Positions 1 to 12,240 are shown, counted from the stretch's first letter. The stretch is 64,000 bases of DNA from Treponema vincentii (GCF_010365865.1 NZ_CP048020.1:1054001-1118000), one strand, 5' to 3'. The notes: generated from the letters alone by a model not told the origin. Translations and numbers: made by a program.

Positions 1-775
1 CCGAGTGCAACAAAGAGTTCCGATTTTTCCGGCACGATGATTTCGTCATCCGTAAGGTGCAGGGTTTCGATAAACCGCTGCCGTAGTTGGTCAAGAAAGT
101 GTAAGGGGCCGCCTAAAAAGGCGCAGCGCCCGCGGATGGGTTTGCCGCATGCAAGGCCGGATATCGTCTGGCTGACAACCGCCTGAAAGATACTCGCGGC
201 AATATCTTCCCGCCGCGCTCCTTCGTTGATGAGGGGCTGTACGTCGGTCTTTGCAAAGACCCCGCAGCGGGCGGCGATGGGATAAATCGTTGTCGCATTT
301 TTGGCAAGCTCATTTAACCCCGTCGCATCGGTTTCGAGGAGCGCCGCCATTTGTCGATAAAGGCGCCCGTACCGCCCGCACAGGTGCCGTTCATACGCTG
401 CTCAACCGAACGGCCGAAGTAGGTTATTTTAGCATCTTCGCCGCCCAACTCGATAGCAACATCGGTTTGTGGAATCTTTGCCTGCACGGCGACGGCCGCG
501 GCGACAACCTCCTGCACGAAAGGCACGGAGAGCCACTTTGAAACAGCCAAACCGCCGGATCCGGTTACCCGCACTTGTAACTGAGCGCGGCTGCCGTACA
601 TTTTTGCCACCTCATCCAAGGCTTCCGTTACCACCAGAATAATTGTCTTGCGGATATCGGCGCGGTGCCGTTCATATCTGCTATATACGATGGAATTATC
701 AGCGGAAAGAATCACCGTTTTTACGGTCGTCGATCCGACATCAATTCCCATGCGAAGTGTATCGGTCAAAATCAT
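1..775 (-). pseudogene. Partial 2-hydroxyacyl-CoA dehydratase activase (duplicate N-terminus)
   Basis: This minus-strand fragment starts at the ATG ending at 775 and runs off the left edge. It has the BcrAD/BadFG ATPase signatures seen in the full copy: [11 protein letters not shown] (phosphate 1 loop of the ASKHA fold), ELGGEDAKI, and the cysteine-containing [13 protein letters not shown] that ligates the [4Fe-4S] cluster in this family. A missing base near 353 shifts the frame. Without that gap the frame would continue to the window edge. Only the 5' part is present, so no function can be assigned to this copy itself. Confidence 0.75.
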
Positions 776-856
776 GTGAATTATAGTGCCACATTGCACA
801 AAAAATGACAAGGAGATTGCCTGCTTGAGGTAAAACTCATTGTTGTTAAAATGCCG
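1..856. repeat. Duplicated 5' region of the activase gene (copy 1)
   Basis: This stretch is nearly identical to 33552-34409 and covers the first ~258 codons of the 2-hydroxyacyl-CoA dehydratase activase plus ~80 bp of upstream DNA. The copies differ mainly by indels. This copy lacks one G near 353, while the other lacks several bases near 33655, where this copy (100-125) keeps an open frame. Similarity stops at about 856, where phage coding sequence begins. It could be a real duplication or an assembly join. Confidence 0.9.
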
Positions 857-860
857 ATAG

Positions 861-3253
861 GACATAAAGGGCCTAAAACAAAGGAGAAAAGATACTCTTT
901 ACCAAGCGCAAATAGCAGAACTCGATAAGTCCTATCAAGAAAAAACTCGCAAAAGCAAAGAATATGGGCAATCCAGCCTTGCCGTTGAAAGGAGTATCAG
1001 CAAAAGCGGCTTGCACTTATCGAACAATTCATTAAAGAGGAAGATAAGAAAAGGCGCTGGCAAAGGAATAACCGTTGAAACAAAACTTGCGACAAAAGAT
1101 GAGAAAGGTTCCGGCGTAACGCTCGGCGATGAGCTCACTAAAACAAAGCTGATGAGTGATGCGTTCGGGCGGTATCAAGTACAGCAAAAGGAATTACAAG
1201 CAGAGCTTAAAAAAACGCAAGAAGAAATAATCGCTACGTACGATAAAATTGCAAAGGCAAAAGCCCGGATTGAAGCAGCAGAAAACGGCAAAAGCGGAAC
1301 AGAAATTGAAGCTCTCAATCAAGATTTACAGGCAATGCAAGTCTATTCTCGGCAGTTGGAAGAAAAGGCGCAAAACATACGGATAGACATAAACGAAGCC
1401 GAATTATCATTTTCACAAATAAAAAGCGGACTGATCGATATTGAAAAAATCGGCAAATCAAAACTTCAAATACAGCTTATCAACATAGAAGAGGAAAGAA
1501 AACGACTTTTAAAAATTATTGAAGAAAGCAGACGGGCAAAAATAGAAGCGGCAAAAGACAACGCCGAAGAAATAACAAGAATTGAAGCGGACGCAGAAAA
1601 ACAAAAAGATAAAGTTAATAAAGACGCTGATAGGCAAACGCAAAGCGCAAATGCTGCCGCCGCCAACGCATACATACAAGGCGGAATAGGTATCGCTAAA
1701 ACCCTTACAAAAGTAATAGCCGATTCTATCGAGCAGGGCTGTATTGACGGCTTTGCTGCAATGCAGGCGAGCGCCGACATACTTAACCAAATAGGTGATA
1801 TGGTAGGAGATCCTATAACTCAAGCAGTTATAAAATCTGTAGCGGCGGCAATCGAAATAACGGGGACGATATTAAAAGCCGTAAATGCAGCTCAATAAAA
1901 GCATTCAATGAAGAAATAAATACGATTGTAGAAAATCAAAAGAAACGGCAGAAGAAGCTGCAGATAAAATTATTGACAATATCGAAAAAGAAATAGCCGA
2001 AAAAACAAAATCACCGATGCTTGAAGCCGCAAAATCTATTATGGGAGCTATTACCAGCGGTTTTCAATCGGGAGATTTTAGTAATTTTTCTAATACTATT
2101 GACGGAATTATAAAAAAATTAGTCATCGACAAAATGATAATGTTTTCAGGTCTTAATGCCGGTATACAAAAGTTAGTTGATAATATGTTTAGTGGTTTTA
2201 AAGGATCTGGCGAACAACAGCGAAATATTTTAGAAGAGCAAAATCAAAAATTATCGGAAGAAAGAAAAGCAACAGAAAAAGAGTTTGTCGCTTACCAAAA
2301 ATTACTTGAGAAAAAAGTATCTACAAAAGCAAGAACAAGGTTGGTGGGCTCTTTAATAGGTTCACACGCGAGATAAGGGCTATACCTATTGACGGGTAAA
2401 GATTTTACAAAAGCCTATGCAGATATTGATAGGGAATTAGCAAAATTGAGGGCTCAAAAGCGAAATATGAAAAGCCGTTGCTGCCATTGAAGAAATTAAA
2501 AGAAAAAGAACAATTGGAAAAAGATATTCGGGAAGGGAAAATACAGGTATAGATCCGTCCCAAATCATGGGGTTGGATAAAGAAAAGCTCAATCAGATGA
2601 TAGAAGAATTTGGTGAGCCGATGAAAGAGATGTTAAAGAAACTCGGCTTTGATGTCGGCAATGATTTTAAAAAATCATTATCTGATGGAATGTCATCAGC
2701 CCTTACCACAGCATTAGGAGATGCTGCCTATAACGCCGACTGGGGAAGTTTCAAAAAGTCGTTTGCTGCTGAAATGAAAAAGGCGATTATTCAAGCAGCT
2801 GTTGAAAGTGCCGGCATAAAAAAGAAAGTCGATGCGATTATTCAAGATATTATGAAAGACGGCAAAATTACCGGAGACGAAGTAACCGGTACAATTGATA
2901 AGCTGAAAAACCTCTATGATAATTTAGAAGGGAATATGGCCGAACTTTCAAAAATTACAAAAGCATTGGAAGGGGGCGTAGAGCTTAAATCAAAAGCATC
3001 AGGCTCAATTATTCAGCAGCTTTCAGGCGCCGATAGAGACGTGTTACTTGAAGCGATCCGCGAAGGCTTTAAAACAATCAACCAAGTTATCGATCTAAAA
3101 GAAACGACTATTCAGCATCTTACCGCTACCCAAATTATTATCAATTCAGTTACGTATAACTCCTATAATAGCACCATTAACATAACAGCAACCGAACAAA
3201 CGGATTTACGAGCTGTTTTAACAGAGATTGTACAACAGGCATTGGCAGGATAA
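861..3253 (+). pseudogene. Phage tail tape-measure protein, 5'-truncated and frameshifted
   Basis: The frame is open from the junction at 861 and can be followed to TAA at 3253 through breaks near 1900-1960, 2376 and 2480. The product is long, Lys/Glu/Gln-rich and coiled-coil-like in its first third (about 1140-1650), followed by an Ala-rich stretch and amphipathic helices. This fits the C-terminal part of a tape measure, and it lies directly before the distal tail protein gene, where a tape measure belongs. I recognise no specific domain, so the call rests on composition and position. The N-terminal part is missing because of the junction at ~857. Confidence 0.55.
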
Positions 3254-3260
3254 GAAAACT

Positions 3261-3999
3261 ATGAGAATATTTGACGAGAAAAAAGAGTTAGACATTCCCA
3301 AATGGATAACCGCCTCAAGCAGCGCTTCAACAATCCAAACGCAAACAGTGAAGCTCAACGACCGGCATGGAGAATACCTAACCGGAAAAGAGCAGTACGG
3401 TAGTAAGACATTTCAATGTTCAGGGACTATCCCGACCGATTCTGCCTGCGCAGTAGAAAAAGAACGCAGTAGACTACTCTCTTTATTAAGTGGTAAAGAT
3501 TTAATCGTTTATCGCGATGACGATGATACCATCTTTTACCGATGCCGATTAACAGGGCAGATACAGATAACCTATTATAATGGAGAAAATCTTCATAAAG
3601 TCTTTACGATTAGTTTTACCCTTAAAGCCTTTGATCCGTTTGGCTATGGACAACGGAAAATCGAAACGATTGCAGGCGGAAGACGAGATATATCCATTGT
3701 AACCGAAGGGAATTTATCCACCGTGCCGGAGATTGCTATAGGCGATATCGAAAAGGTTTCAGGTCTTTTAGTGCACTGTAATGGAACGGAGCTAAAAATT
3801 TCCCGTGAAATAGCGATACCGCACGGCAAAACGCTCCTTTATAAAGACGGAACCCTCTTTTAGATGGGGAAGACTATACACGCCTTTAACGCTTTCAAGT
3901 ATTATTCATCCGCTCTACTTTATTGCCGGTCATAATACCGTTTCTATTTATGTTCCGACGGGAACCGTTACGGTTGCTTTTAACGGGAGATATCTATGA
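3261..3999 (+). CDS. Phage distal tail protein (Dit-like)
   Basis: The ~245-residue product resembles siphophage distal tail proteins: an N-terminal half beginning MRIFDEKKELD, then a strand-rich middle ending with SFTLKAFDPFGYG, which matches the typical junction before the galectin-like C-terminal half. Dit forms the hub joining the tail tube to the tip. One frameshift just after 3860 separates the last ~45 residues. When this is bridged, the gene stops at 3999 and overlaps the next start in an ATGA arrangement. It starts 7 nt after the tape-measure stop. Confidence 0.6.
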
Positions 4000-5742
4000 T
4001 TATTTTTTACGATAAAGACGGCGCACGATTGGGAAAAACCTATGAATGCGGGTGGAGCTTTTCACAGAAAAAGAACAAAGAAGGAACCGGTAAACTCGAC
4101 CTTATCGATTATCCTCACGGCGCAAAATATGCGGAACTTTACAAAGATACAGAAAAGATGCAAACCGTTGTCCTTATCGAGCATCTGAGTAATGAAAGTA
4201 AAACAAGTACGAGCGTAAAACGCTTGAAAGTCTTTTAAAATTATCGTATTCCGGAGGCTTGGCACGGATGGGATAAAAAACCTTTAAGCTTTGTGTTAGC
4301 TGACGCAATATATGGATTCGATTATATTCAAAAATCCACCTTAGAGGATTTCACCGATTATATCGAAAAAGTCAACATCGGATTAAATAAAATAAAAGAC
4401 GGCGATATCCACCTTGATTACCGGGAAGTGGGAGATAGTATCCACTATTATGAAAAAGGATCTATTACATTCGCTTTTGACTGCGGGGATGCGGTTGGTC
4501 AGCGGTACGTTAGATGGATTGCGACAATCGGTGAAAAAGTCTCTATGTGTACAATCGGCTTCCTCTCACACTCCTATCGTCAACATAGCCGATGTTGATT
4601 TTTCCGCGTCTCCGGTTCTTTTTCCCCGCCGCGATATAGAACATGATAGCAGTCTGTCAGGGTTAAAAATTGCAAGTGATAAGCGTTATGTTGCAGTACG
4701 TTTTATCCTGTCCTATCACAATGCCGACTGGATACAGGATTTCGCAACGCACAAAGTATATAATCAGCATAACACATTAGTCGATAGAACAGTACGCGGC
4801 TTTACGCCGGTTATCCGCGCTTTATTCCAACCCAAACCCAGTAGAGGGCATTTCTAATACTACTCTCTGGGATGCTATTCAAAAATACGGGGAAAATAAT
4901 TCCCTTTGATACTGCCTGTACGTTTGAAAGGGGCGTCTTTTCACTCTTTGAACGGAGTTTAACGAAAATAAAAGGTACAAGCGGACTATCTTTACGCGCA
5001 AGCGACGCCACTACCAGCAGTTAAATAATACCGTCATTAAAGAATTAAAGCAGACCGTTCAAAGGTAAATGTACTTCATTGCTACGGAGAAGGGGAAAAA
5101 CAGCAGCGGCTATACCTTCGTATCCCTGAGGTGGGAACCTATGATAATGGGTCAACGGTAGAAGATACGTTTACCGACACTAAGATAAAAACACGGCAAG
5201 AGCTGAAAAAAGCCGGTTTAGAAAAACTTAAAGAAAAACGAAAAGAAGAAAATCCTGTTTTTGAAGTTGAAACGCTCTTACCCATCCGTTTATTTGATGA
5301 AGTTTCGTTAGTTCATCCTAAAAGCAACACGATATACGATGTTACCGTGCAAGAAGAACACATTTCATACAAAGAAAATAAGCTTACGCAAAAATTTGGT
5401 ATCGGCGGTTTTCTTTTTAACCCTCTTTCAGCCCTTATCCCGCAAAAAGATAACGATACGGAGCGCAAAATAGTAAAGTCACCGGTGTGTTCAGGCAACG
5501 GAAAACAGAATGCTATCAGTATAACATGGGAGGCTGACGGCGAGGATTTTGTAATAAGATGGAAGGAAAAGACACAGGATTTTTATAACTACCGGCATAC
5601 TAAGCAAAAACAAGAAGTAATTGAACGGCTGAAAGCTGATACTGATTATACGTTTAGCGTTGCTTCCGTCTCAGACGGACTTTTATCGGATTATACGGCG
5701 GAAGTTGTATGCCGCCCGCTTTCCGCCGATATGAGCCTTTAG
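3996..5742 (+). pseudogene. Phage tail-tip / tail-associated protein with C-terminal FN3-like domain
   Basis: The gene starts at the ATG overlapping the Dit stop and is followed to TAA at 5742. It has several frameshifts, near 4220-4290, 4560, 4850, 4910 and 5020-5130. Position right after Dit and a predicted size of ~580 residues fit a tail-tip hub protein (Gp37/Tal type). The last ~85 residues, with alternating strands ending YTFSVASVSDG, look like a fibronectin type III fold. No peptidase motif was seen. The number of breaks suggests either a dead gene or poor sequence quality. Confidence 0.5.
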
Positions 5743-6509
5743 ACGGAAGTGCATTAGTACATACCTGCTTTGATGAAACACCTCAAGCACTGCCACAAGT
5801 TAATCCTTCCTATACAGCATGGCAAAGCCGTATCATTGAATACGATTGTACCGGTAAACAAGCAATTACAATGACATTTGCCGAAGCGCTTAACAATGTC
5901 ATTATTTTATCGGGCACTTTACACAATGATTTTACCTTGCGCTTATTTTTTGATAGTCAAAACGGTAACGGCGCAAAACAATATCAGATCATTTATAACC
6001 TCACCGGCAATTATACCGTTACCATCAAAACCGATATAGCACATACCCGTATCATTACACAACACATTAGAGAAGAAACATACGGCGCAGGATGTTATGC
6101 GGTTGTCGATTTTAAAGGAAATATCTGGCATTTTAAAGGTGAAAAAGGTACAGGCGGCACATTACAAAATATAGATGCGGTCGATTTTATTGAAGATACT
6201 GATTTTATTATTACCGAAGGGAATAAAGATATTCAGAAGGTGCACAAAACCGGTGCCCTCTCTGCTATTCAACAATTTGATAGCCCCATCGGGGAAGTAA
6301 AAATATTTTATGACGGAACGTACAAGCACGGCTTTTTAGAAGCAAACGGACTTCCCTTTAGTCCTGATGTGTTTCCTGAATTTACTGCGTATGTAAAGCG
6401 TGTATTTAACACTGGCGCCGATCCTGTTACCGGTTGGCCGCTCCGCCCGAAGCTTACAGGGCAGATGCCTAAAACAAAAGTATTTTTAAAAGCAGTACAG
6501 GGGGTATAA
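5709..6509 (+). CDS. Phage tail protein of unknown function
   Basis: This intact 266-codon gene overlaps the end of the previous gene by 34 nt, suggesting translational coupling. The product is rich in Thr, Ile and aromatic residues with a strong beta-strand pattern, as in minor tail or fibre-base proteins, and has no signal peptide or membrane segment. I do not recognise a family. It is one of very few unbroken genes in the prophage. The next gene starts 3 nt after its stop. Confidence 0.6.
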   Translation: MPPAFRRYEPLDGSALVHTCFDETPQALPQVNPSYTAWQSRIIEYDCTGKQAITMTFAEALNNVIILSGTLHNDFTLRLFFDSQNGNGAKQYQIIYNLTGNYTVTIKTDIAHTRIITQHIREETYGAGCYAVVDFKGNIWHFKGEKGTGGTLQNIDAVDFIEDTDFIITEGNKDIQKVHKTGALSAIQQFDSPIGEVKIFYDGTYKHGFLEANGLPFSPDVFPEFTAYVKRVFNTGADPVTGWPLRPKLTGQMPKTKVFLKAVQGV

Positions 6510-6512
6510 ACT

Positions 6513-7342
6513 ATGGCATATACAAATGAAGCGTTAGGCAAGGCGTTAGAAGATTTAACCGCCGCTTATAATAATTTTATCACTAAGGCAAAAGAGGCGG
6601 CAATCGCTGCAATAGGCAATACGGTTATTGCTCCGCTAAGCAGGATGCTAAAGAGTATATCGCTTCCGAGCTTGCCGCACAGAAAGACAAATTAGAAAAG
6701 CGATAGAAACAGCTAAGATTGCCTTACACAATAGTGCAATAGAAGCGGACACTACGCTCAGACAAGCGGCAGAAGCGAAGAAGCAGGAACTTGCTTCTCT
6801 TATAACCGCCGCAGAAAATGCCATAGAAACAAAGTTGACGCTTGCTAATCAGCAAATCAACGATAAAATACAAAAGACCGTTCAGGAACAATTCGAAGCG
6901 GCCGCAGACACAACCGTCAAGGCGAAAATTAATACGGCAATCAATGAAACGCTTATCAAAATCTTTCAAAACGGCTATGTCCAGTGGCCGTGGATGCCGA
7001 AACCCGAGACGTTTTCTCCTTCAAGGGTACCGCGGCGGAAGTAAACTATGACGGTTGTTTTTCCGTGCGAAAGGAAAAGATGCTAATCCTTTAACGGGGT
7101 GAACAGGGGATGCTATAAGGAATATTAAAGGGCTTGTAGGGATTGAAGGAGGTGTAAAACCTTCAGCCTTTTATATAGAAAGCCCTTCGCATAAGAATGT
7201 TGAAGCGTGGAACACTGCCGCGCAGGAATATACCACAGAATCTACTTGCTTTGATGCCAGTCGGATCGTTCCGACTGCCGAAGAAAATCGGACGCGTAAT
7301 AGAACCTTTATCATTTGGAAGCTAGAGAAAATAGAGGGGTAA
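6513..7342 (+). CDS. Phage tail-fibre-like protein, frameshifted
   Basis: It starts MAYTNEALGKALED and continues, past a break near 6640, into a long Ala/Lys/Glu-rich amphipathic stretch (6690-6990) that should form a trimeric-type coiled coil. The C-terminal ~100 residues (from ~7000, with breaks near 7020-7110) end at TAA 7342. A coiled-coil shaft plus a compact end fits a tail fibre or fibre-base protein. Family not recognised. It precedes a small Glu-rich protein by 6 nt, as in fibre/assembly-factor pairs. Confidence 0.5.
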
Positions 7343-7348
7343 GAAGTT

Positions 7349-7872
7349 ATGGAATACATCGAAATCAAAAGCAATATCATTACGGGACACTATTGCGGGC
7401 AATACCGGAAAAGGACAACCCTGCAATTGAGTATCGGATCGTCGAAAATTGTGCGGCCAATATCGGCGATGATATCCGTCTGTACACTGACTTACAGACA
7501 GGGACTAAAAAGCCGCTTGCGCAGCTGGTTAAAGAAGGGCTCGTCCCGGTGCCGGAAGGTAAAAAGCTCAATGAAGCCGGCACGGATTTTGTTGATATGA
7601 CGGAAGCCGAAAAGGTTGCTGCCGGTCTTATTCAGCTCAAGGCCGATGAAAAGGTCGAGGGTGCTTACGTCGTCAAAAAGACTGAAAAAGAACAGTACGA
7701 TGCAGGGCTTATCAGCAAGGAAGAATATAACGCATACATTGACCGTCAGCGAGAAGCCGCCTATCGACAAGAAGCGGATCCGCTGGGTATGCAGGTAATG
7801 CGCGGAGACATAGATAGGTCAGAATGGCTTGCAAAGATAGCAGAAATAAAACAGCGCTACCCGAAGGTATAA
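7349..7872 (+). CDS. Small phage protein, possible fibre assembly factor
   Basis: The ATG lies 6 nt after the upstream stop. A frameshift near 7395-7410 separates the first ~17 residues from the rest. The ~175-residue product is charged and soluble, with the pattern EKEQYDAGLISKEEYNAYID near its C-terminal third, similar in style to small phage tail-fibre assembly or chaperone proteins. Identity cannot be set from motifs. The gene ends 16 nt before the LamG gene. Confidence 0.45.
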
Positions 7873-7888
7873 AAAAGGAGTATCTGTC

Positions 7889-9150
7889 ATGGAAGCAATA
7901 AACTACGTACCCGGCGGGCAAAATATGATTTTAACGGAAGATGCACAAATAGTGCCGGGGGTTTCCGGCAATGCGTGCTACCTTCCGGCGGGAGTCGGTA
8001 AAATAGCCCTTGAAGGAGACCGCAATGAACTATCGGTTTCTCTTTGGCGGCAATGGGATGGCATTGTAGAATCTGATACTCCACGCGGTATTTTTAGTTT
8101 TAAGAATATCCAAATCTTTTTCGACAATATGACCGACCTTTTAACCGTTGTTATAAACGGCTTTAAGGCGATTACGGATATTAAAGACGACCAGCAACAA
8201 ACGCACTGGGGTTTCACTTTCGCAAAAAATGGGCTGTTTACAGTGTATAAGAATGCAAAAGAGGTATATAGCCTATCGGCAGGAGACAAGCCGGTAGATA
8301 TGACCAACGGCTTTACCATCGGAGGGGGGCGCACTCATGCGACATTCGATGAGGTACGAGTATATAAAACCGTACTGAAGCAAGGGGAGATAAACGGACT
8401 CTTTTATTTAGTAAGCAAGGGCACGCAGGTAAAACAGCTTGAAAATTGTACAATCGGCTACCCCTAAATACCTCGGTGTTACCGAAACGGTACCGACTAC
8501 CCGAACGGTGGTTATTACCAAAGGCGAAAGGCTGGGGGCACAGGATGCAAACGCAGGCGACTGGGTATTGATGGCTAAAACAGTCGGCGGTTGGAAAGTC
8601 GGGTGTGTTACCGCTGGACGGGTTCGCAATGGATTAACCTTGAGCCGGAATACAACTACACCGAACAGTATCAGGCGGCGCTGTATCATATTTGCGAGAT
8701 AGAAGAGCTGATGAAAGAAACGGGACACTTCGGGGCGCTGTTTGCGAAGGTGCTGGTAGCACAACAGGCATTGATTGACGAACTTTTAGTCAATCAGGCG
8801 TTCATTAAAAATCTTGTAGTTCAAAAACTGCATATCGATAGCGATACAAATAACCCTAATGATTTTGAGACAAAAATAAACAAAACAGACGGCGTATTAG
8901 TACGCAATAAAAACAGAACGATATTACATATTGATCCACAAACAGGACAATCTGCTTTTAATGGAGACATAAAAGCAAATAAAATTTTCTTAAACAAAGC
9001 AAATCAAGACGAGGTGTTATTGAGGCGGTCAATAACGGTTGGAAACTTGTTATACAGCCTAGCCTAGAGGGGATTGAATTGTGTATAATGGGAGGCGATG
9101 GAGGCACTATGAAGAAAAAACAGTTATATACTTATATATCAGGGGCTTGA
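7889..9150 (+). pseudogene. Phage tail protein with LamG/concanavalin A-like domain
   Basis: The first ~190 residues show the jelly-roll pattern of LamG-like domains, including TIGGGRTHATFDEVRVYKT, which matches the usual final strands (iGg ... f.G.iDevriy). Such domains bind sugars and occur in receptor-binding tail proteins. Breaks occur near 8465, 8615 and 9010. The C-terminal half has repeated short helices (LLVNQAFIKNLVVQKLHI) and an adhesin-tip-like stretch. The reading frame appears to run into the start of the next gene; the exact stop is uncertain because of frameshifts. Confidence 0.5.
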
Positions 9151-10200
9151 TGAGCTTAGCTGTGATGGGTAGTATTTCTTGTTCTAACTTATTTTCTAGC
9201 CAAACAACGTTTAACTCGTGGGAAAAAGTAGATATCCCTACAACTCAATACTATAACGGCATGACAAATATATTCACACATCAAGGGCGACTTGTCTTGA
9301 TGACTAATACAAATGAAATATTTACATCTTCTCTGAAGGTGTCTTATGGAAAAGCAAAATGACCTTCTAACAGACGAAAGAAGATTAAGTTTACTAAGCG
9401 CGATAAGTGTCGGGGAGAATATTTTCACTATTGGTTCAGAAAACAATAAAATCTTTTTATTTAAATCTAAAGATTTTGGCGTTACGTGGGATAATACAAA
9501 TATTGAAGCTCATGAGGTTTTTTCCGATTCAGAAGATGTTTTTATATTAAGATATGATGCTTTATATAAAATTTCGGCAAACTTTTTAAATGAAGAAAAA
9601 ATATATGAATCGCATGGAACTGAAGAAATAATAAATATGGTTTTAAATAAAGAAGTCTGGATAGTGCAGACACATGATCGTCTCTGCATTATTTTAGATT
9701 ATATTTTAGCACGGATAAAGGTAAAACGTGGCATAATAGAGCTCGAAACGGTTATGCTTGTACAATCGCATTTGGTGAAGGTTTTATATTTATGGGAAAT
9801 ATTGAAGGATTAAAAAAGAGTCCAGATAAAGGAGTTACATGGGTAACAATTTCAAATGAAGAAGTACGCAGTCTTTTATATAGACAAATACTTAATCATT
9901 TTATCTAATGATGAAAATAAAGGAGGAATATTTGTGAGTGATAATAATGGGATTCTTTTTCTTTATATCCTGTGGATATTCATACGGTTTTTCTCTATGG
10001 TGGCAACCCCAACAGCAAGGATAATAACAACAGATGTCGGGAATGTCTGGAGGATCGCGCAAAGCTGTTTTATTAGTTAATAAAAACAAACAATATTTTT
10101 AATAACCTTTATCGAGTCGAAATAATGCTATTTTCTCTGTCCGCTCCATATTAACAAAGAAAATACTAGTGTATTTTCAAGAAGATTTTATATAGGATGG
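9109..10200 (+). pseudogene. Prophage lipoprotein with Asp-box (BNR) repeats
   Basis: A GGAGG ribosome site lies 4 nt before the ATG at 9109. The N-terminus (MKKKQLYTY, then, after a frameshift, LMSLAVMGSISC) is a lipoprotein signal with lipobox GSISC. Downstream are Asp-boxes with the S-x-D-x-G-x-T-W pattern: SKDFGVTW near 9465 and SPDKGVTW near 9825, plus weaker ones near 9330 and 10040. Asp-boxes mark sialidase-type or sortilin-type beta-propellers. At least four frameshifts break the gene, and its 3' end is not sharp. It is a likely lysogenic-conversion surface protein. Confidence 0.5.
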
Positions 10201-10211
10201 TAATATAGAAT

Positions 10212-10752
10212 ATGAAGAGATTATATTTTTAATTTTTAATACTTTGCTTTACAGGGTGTATACATGAAATTAGAAGTTCTGTTAATGAAATTCTTTGCCC
10301 AAAAGAAATAGCAGATAAAGCGTTGTTTTTTGCTAAAAGATATAGAGATAGTCAAACGGAATATGAATTCGGAGGACAAGATGAATTGCGAGCAATAAAA
10401 ATAGATTGCTCAGGTTTAATAGTCAATTGTTATCGTTATGCAGTACGTGAATATACCGAATATACATTGCCATTTTTTGACGCTTCCGTTAAAGATTTTT
10501 TTCTTAAATATTCAGTTATTACTAATAATCCTAATCCCGGCGATTTGATTTTTATGGGGGATGAAGATACGGATTTCCCAACACATTGCTTTCTATGTAA
10601 AAACAGTTGATGACAATATTTATTTTATTGACTCTACAAAGAAAGAAGCTATGGAAGGGCATCCGTCCATCAATGGGGTAACTGAAAGATTTTATAATAA
10701 AATGATAAAAGGTTTAAATCTTTGCGAAAATAAAATTATTAAAAATAGATAA
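10212..10752 (+). pseudogene. NlpC/P60-family cell-wall peptidase, lipoprotein-like
   Basis: The product has the NlpC/P60 catalytic layout: DCSGLIVNCYRY (nucleophile Cys, near 10409), GDLIFMG and THIAFYV (catalytic His, near 10585). A short hydrophobic N-terminus with lipobox-like LCFTGC suggests membrane anchoring. A TAA interrupts the signal region at 10230, and one frameshift near 10580 splits the Cys and His parts. In phages such enzymes cut peptidoglycan stems at the tail tip or during lysis. The lipobox instead suggests an envelope-resident moron. Confidence 0.6.
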
Positions 10753-10766
10753 TGATGAAAAAATAT

Positions 10767-12177
10767 TTAATCTTGATCTGTCCCATCCAAAATAAGCCCC
10801 ATTATACATTTTATTCTTTCCAGCAAAATAAGAGGGCGCTCCCAATAAGACGATCCTGTTGGTGTAGTTTTTCCTAAAATTTTAAGTAAAATATAATAGC
10901 TTTGTAATATCGTCTTTTTCAATGTTTCTAGCTTTCTCATACGTCGATACATATTTTCGAAAATTTTTATCAAAATCAATCATTCCTTCTGTTTCATTTA
11001 TATTTTCAACATTTATCTTATATTCCATAAAAGCCGTAGTTATATGATTTTCTTGAAAATATACATCTTTCTTAGGTTTTTTAGGTTCGGGTTTTATATC
11101 TCCACATTTACGCAATTCAGCAAGTTCTAATTTTGTCAGTTCGTGAGCAGCTTCTAAAAACATTCATATCACGTTTTAATTTAAAACAGTCTTGAATACG
11201 AGTAACAGGTACTTTTATATCAAGTGAATAGTTTACAAATATTGATGCATCAATTACAGGCAGTTTTTATCTCTTGAGGTGTAATATAATCTTCAGATTT
11301 ACAGTATTTTTCCCTGTTTTCTGTGTCAAAAGAGTATCAAGATTTTTAAAAATATATCGTAGTATTTTGTTATATAATTTCTATTAGAAAATTCAAAAGT
11401 TTGTGCCATCTGCACTATATCTTTGCTGTCAGCGGAATATCAAAACTATAAGCCCCAAGTAAATATAAATTATGTGAAAAGATATATTCATATTCATTTT
11501 CCTGATTTAATGAATAGAAAAATCCCTCGCATACTCGCCTTTCCCTTTAATATGCTGGCAAGAATTATTGCATTGCCGGTATACGTTTGAAAAGACTTTT
11601 GTTTGTGTACTTTTCTTAATTTTAAAACAACAGTCATTGCTCTGTCAAAATCACCATCTAACAAATGGCGCTCAAGACCATAGTACAAGAGAAAAACATA
11701 TCCTATATCTATATCAGCTATATATGGATTAGTTAAAAAATTTAAATACTTCCATCTTTGTTCAGGTGTTAATTCTGAATGAGGCATAATTGTATCTCGT
11801 GAGCCGTAACAGGGGAAATAATGCAATTTTTCAACACCTTCCGCATTTTCTGGTTTGTTTATGGGAAGTTTTGTAAAAATAACACTAGGTTCTATTGTTT
11901 CGTTATATTCATAAACAAAAGTAATACAGTCAACATTATATTCATATACCTTTTTAGGTTTTTGCGTATAATTTTTATATTTACCGTCTCCTATCCAGAT
12001 AAGACCTTCTAAATCAGGATGGATTCTTTTAATAACTTCTTGACTGATCTCTACTGATGGTATTTCCCTTTGTTTTATTTCATCAAAAACATTTTCGTGT
12101 TGTTTTTGAGATACATTTTCTTGGGGAACTAAATTACTATTAGCTTTCTTTCGCTTAAATAAATCAAAAACAGACAT
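10767..12177 (-). pseudogene. TerB_N-domain protein, frameshifted
   Basis: The start MSVFDLFKRKK has an AAGGGA-type ribosome site. The first ~230 residues match the TerB N-terminal region: LIWIGDGKYKNY, then SELTPEQRWKYLNFLTNP and YVFLLYYGLERHLLDG, the hallmark run of that family. The frame breaks near 11490, several times in 11164-11490, and near 10900. The C-terminal part (11163-10767) ends LILDGTDQD. TerB-related proteins are linked to stress and defence systems. The gene is opposite to the tail operon and next to a predicted nuclease, a cargo position. Confidence 0.6.
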
Positions 12178-12240
12178 ATATATCCCTTTCTTTTTAAATC
12201 GGCTAAAACAAACAAAAGCTAAATAATTAAACATTTTTGT

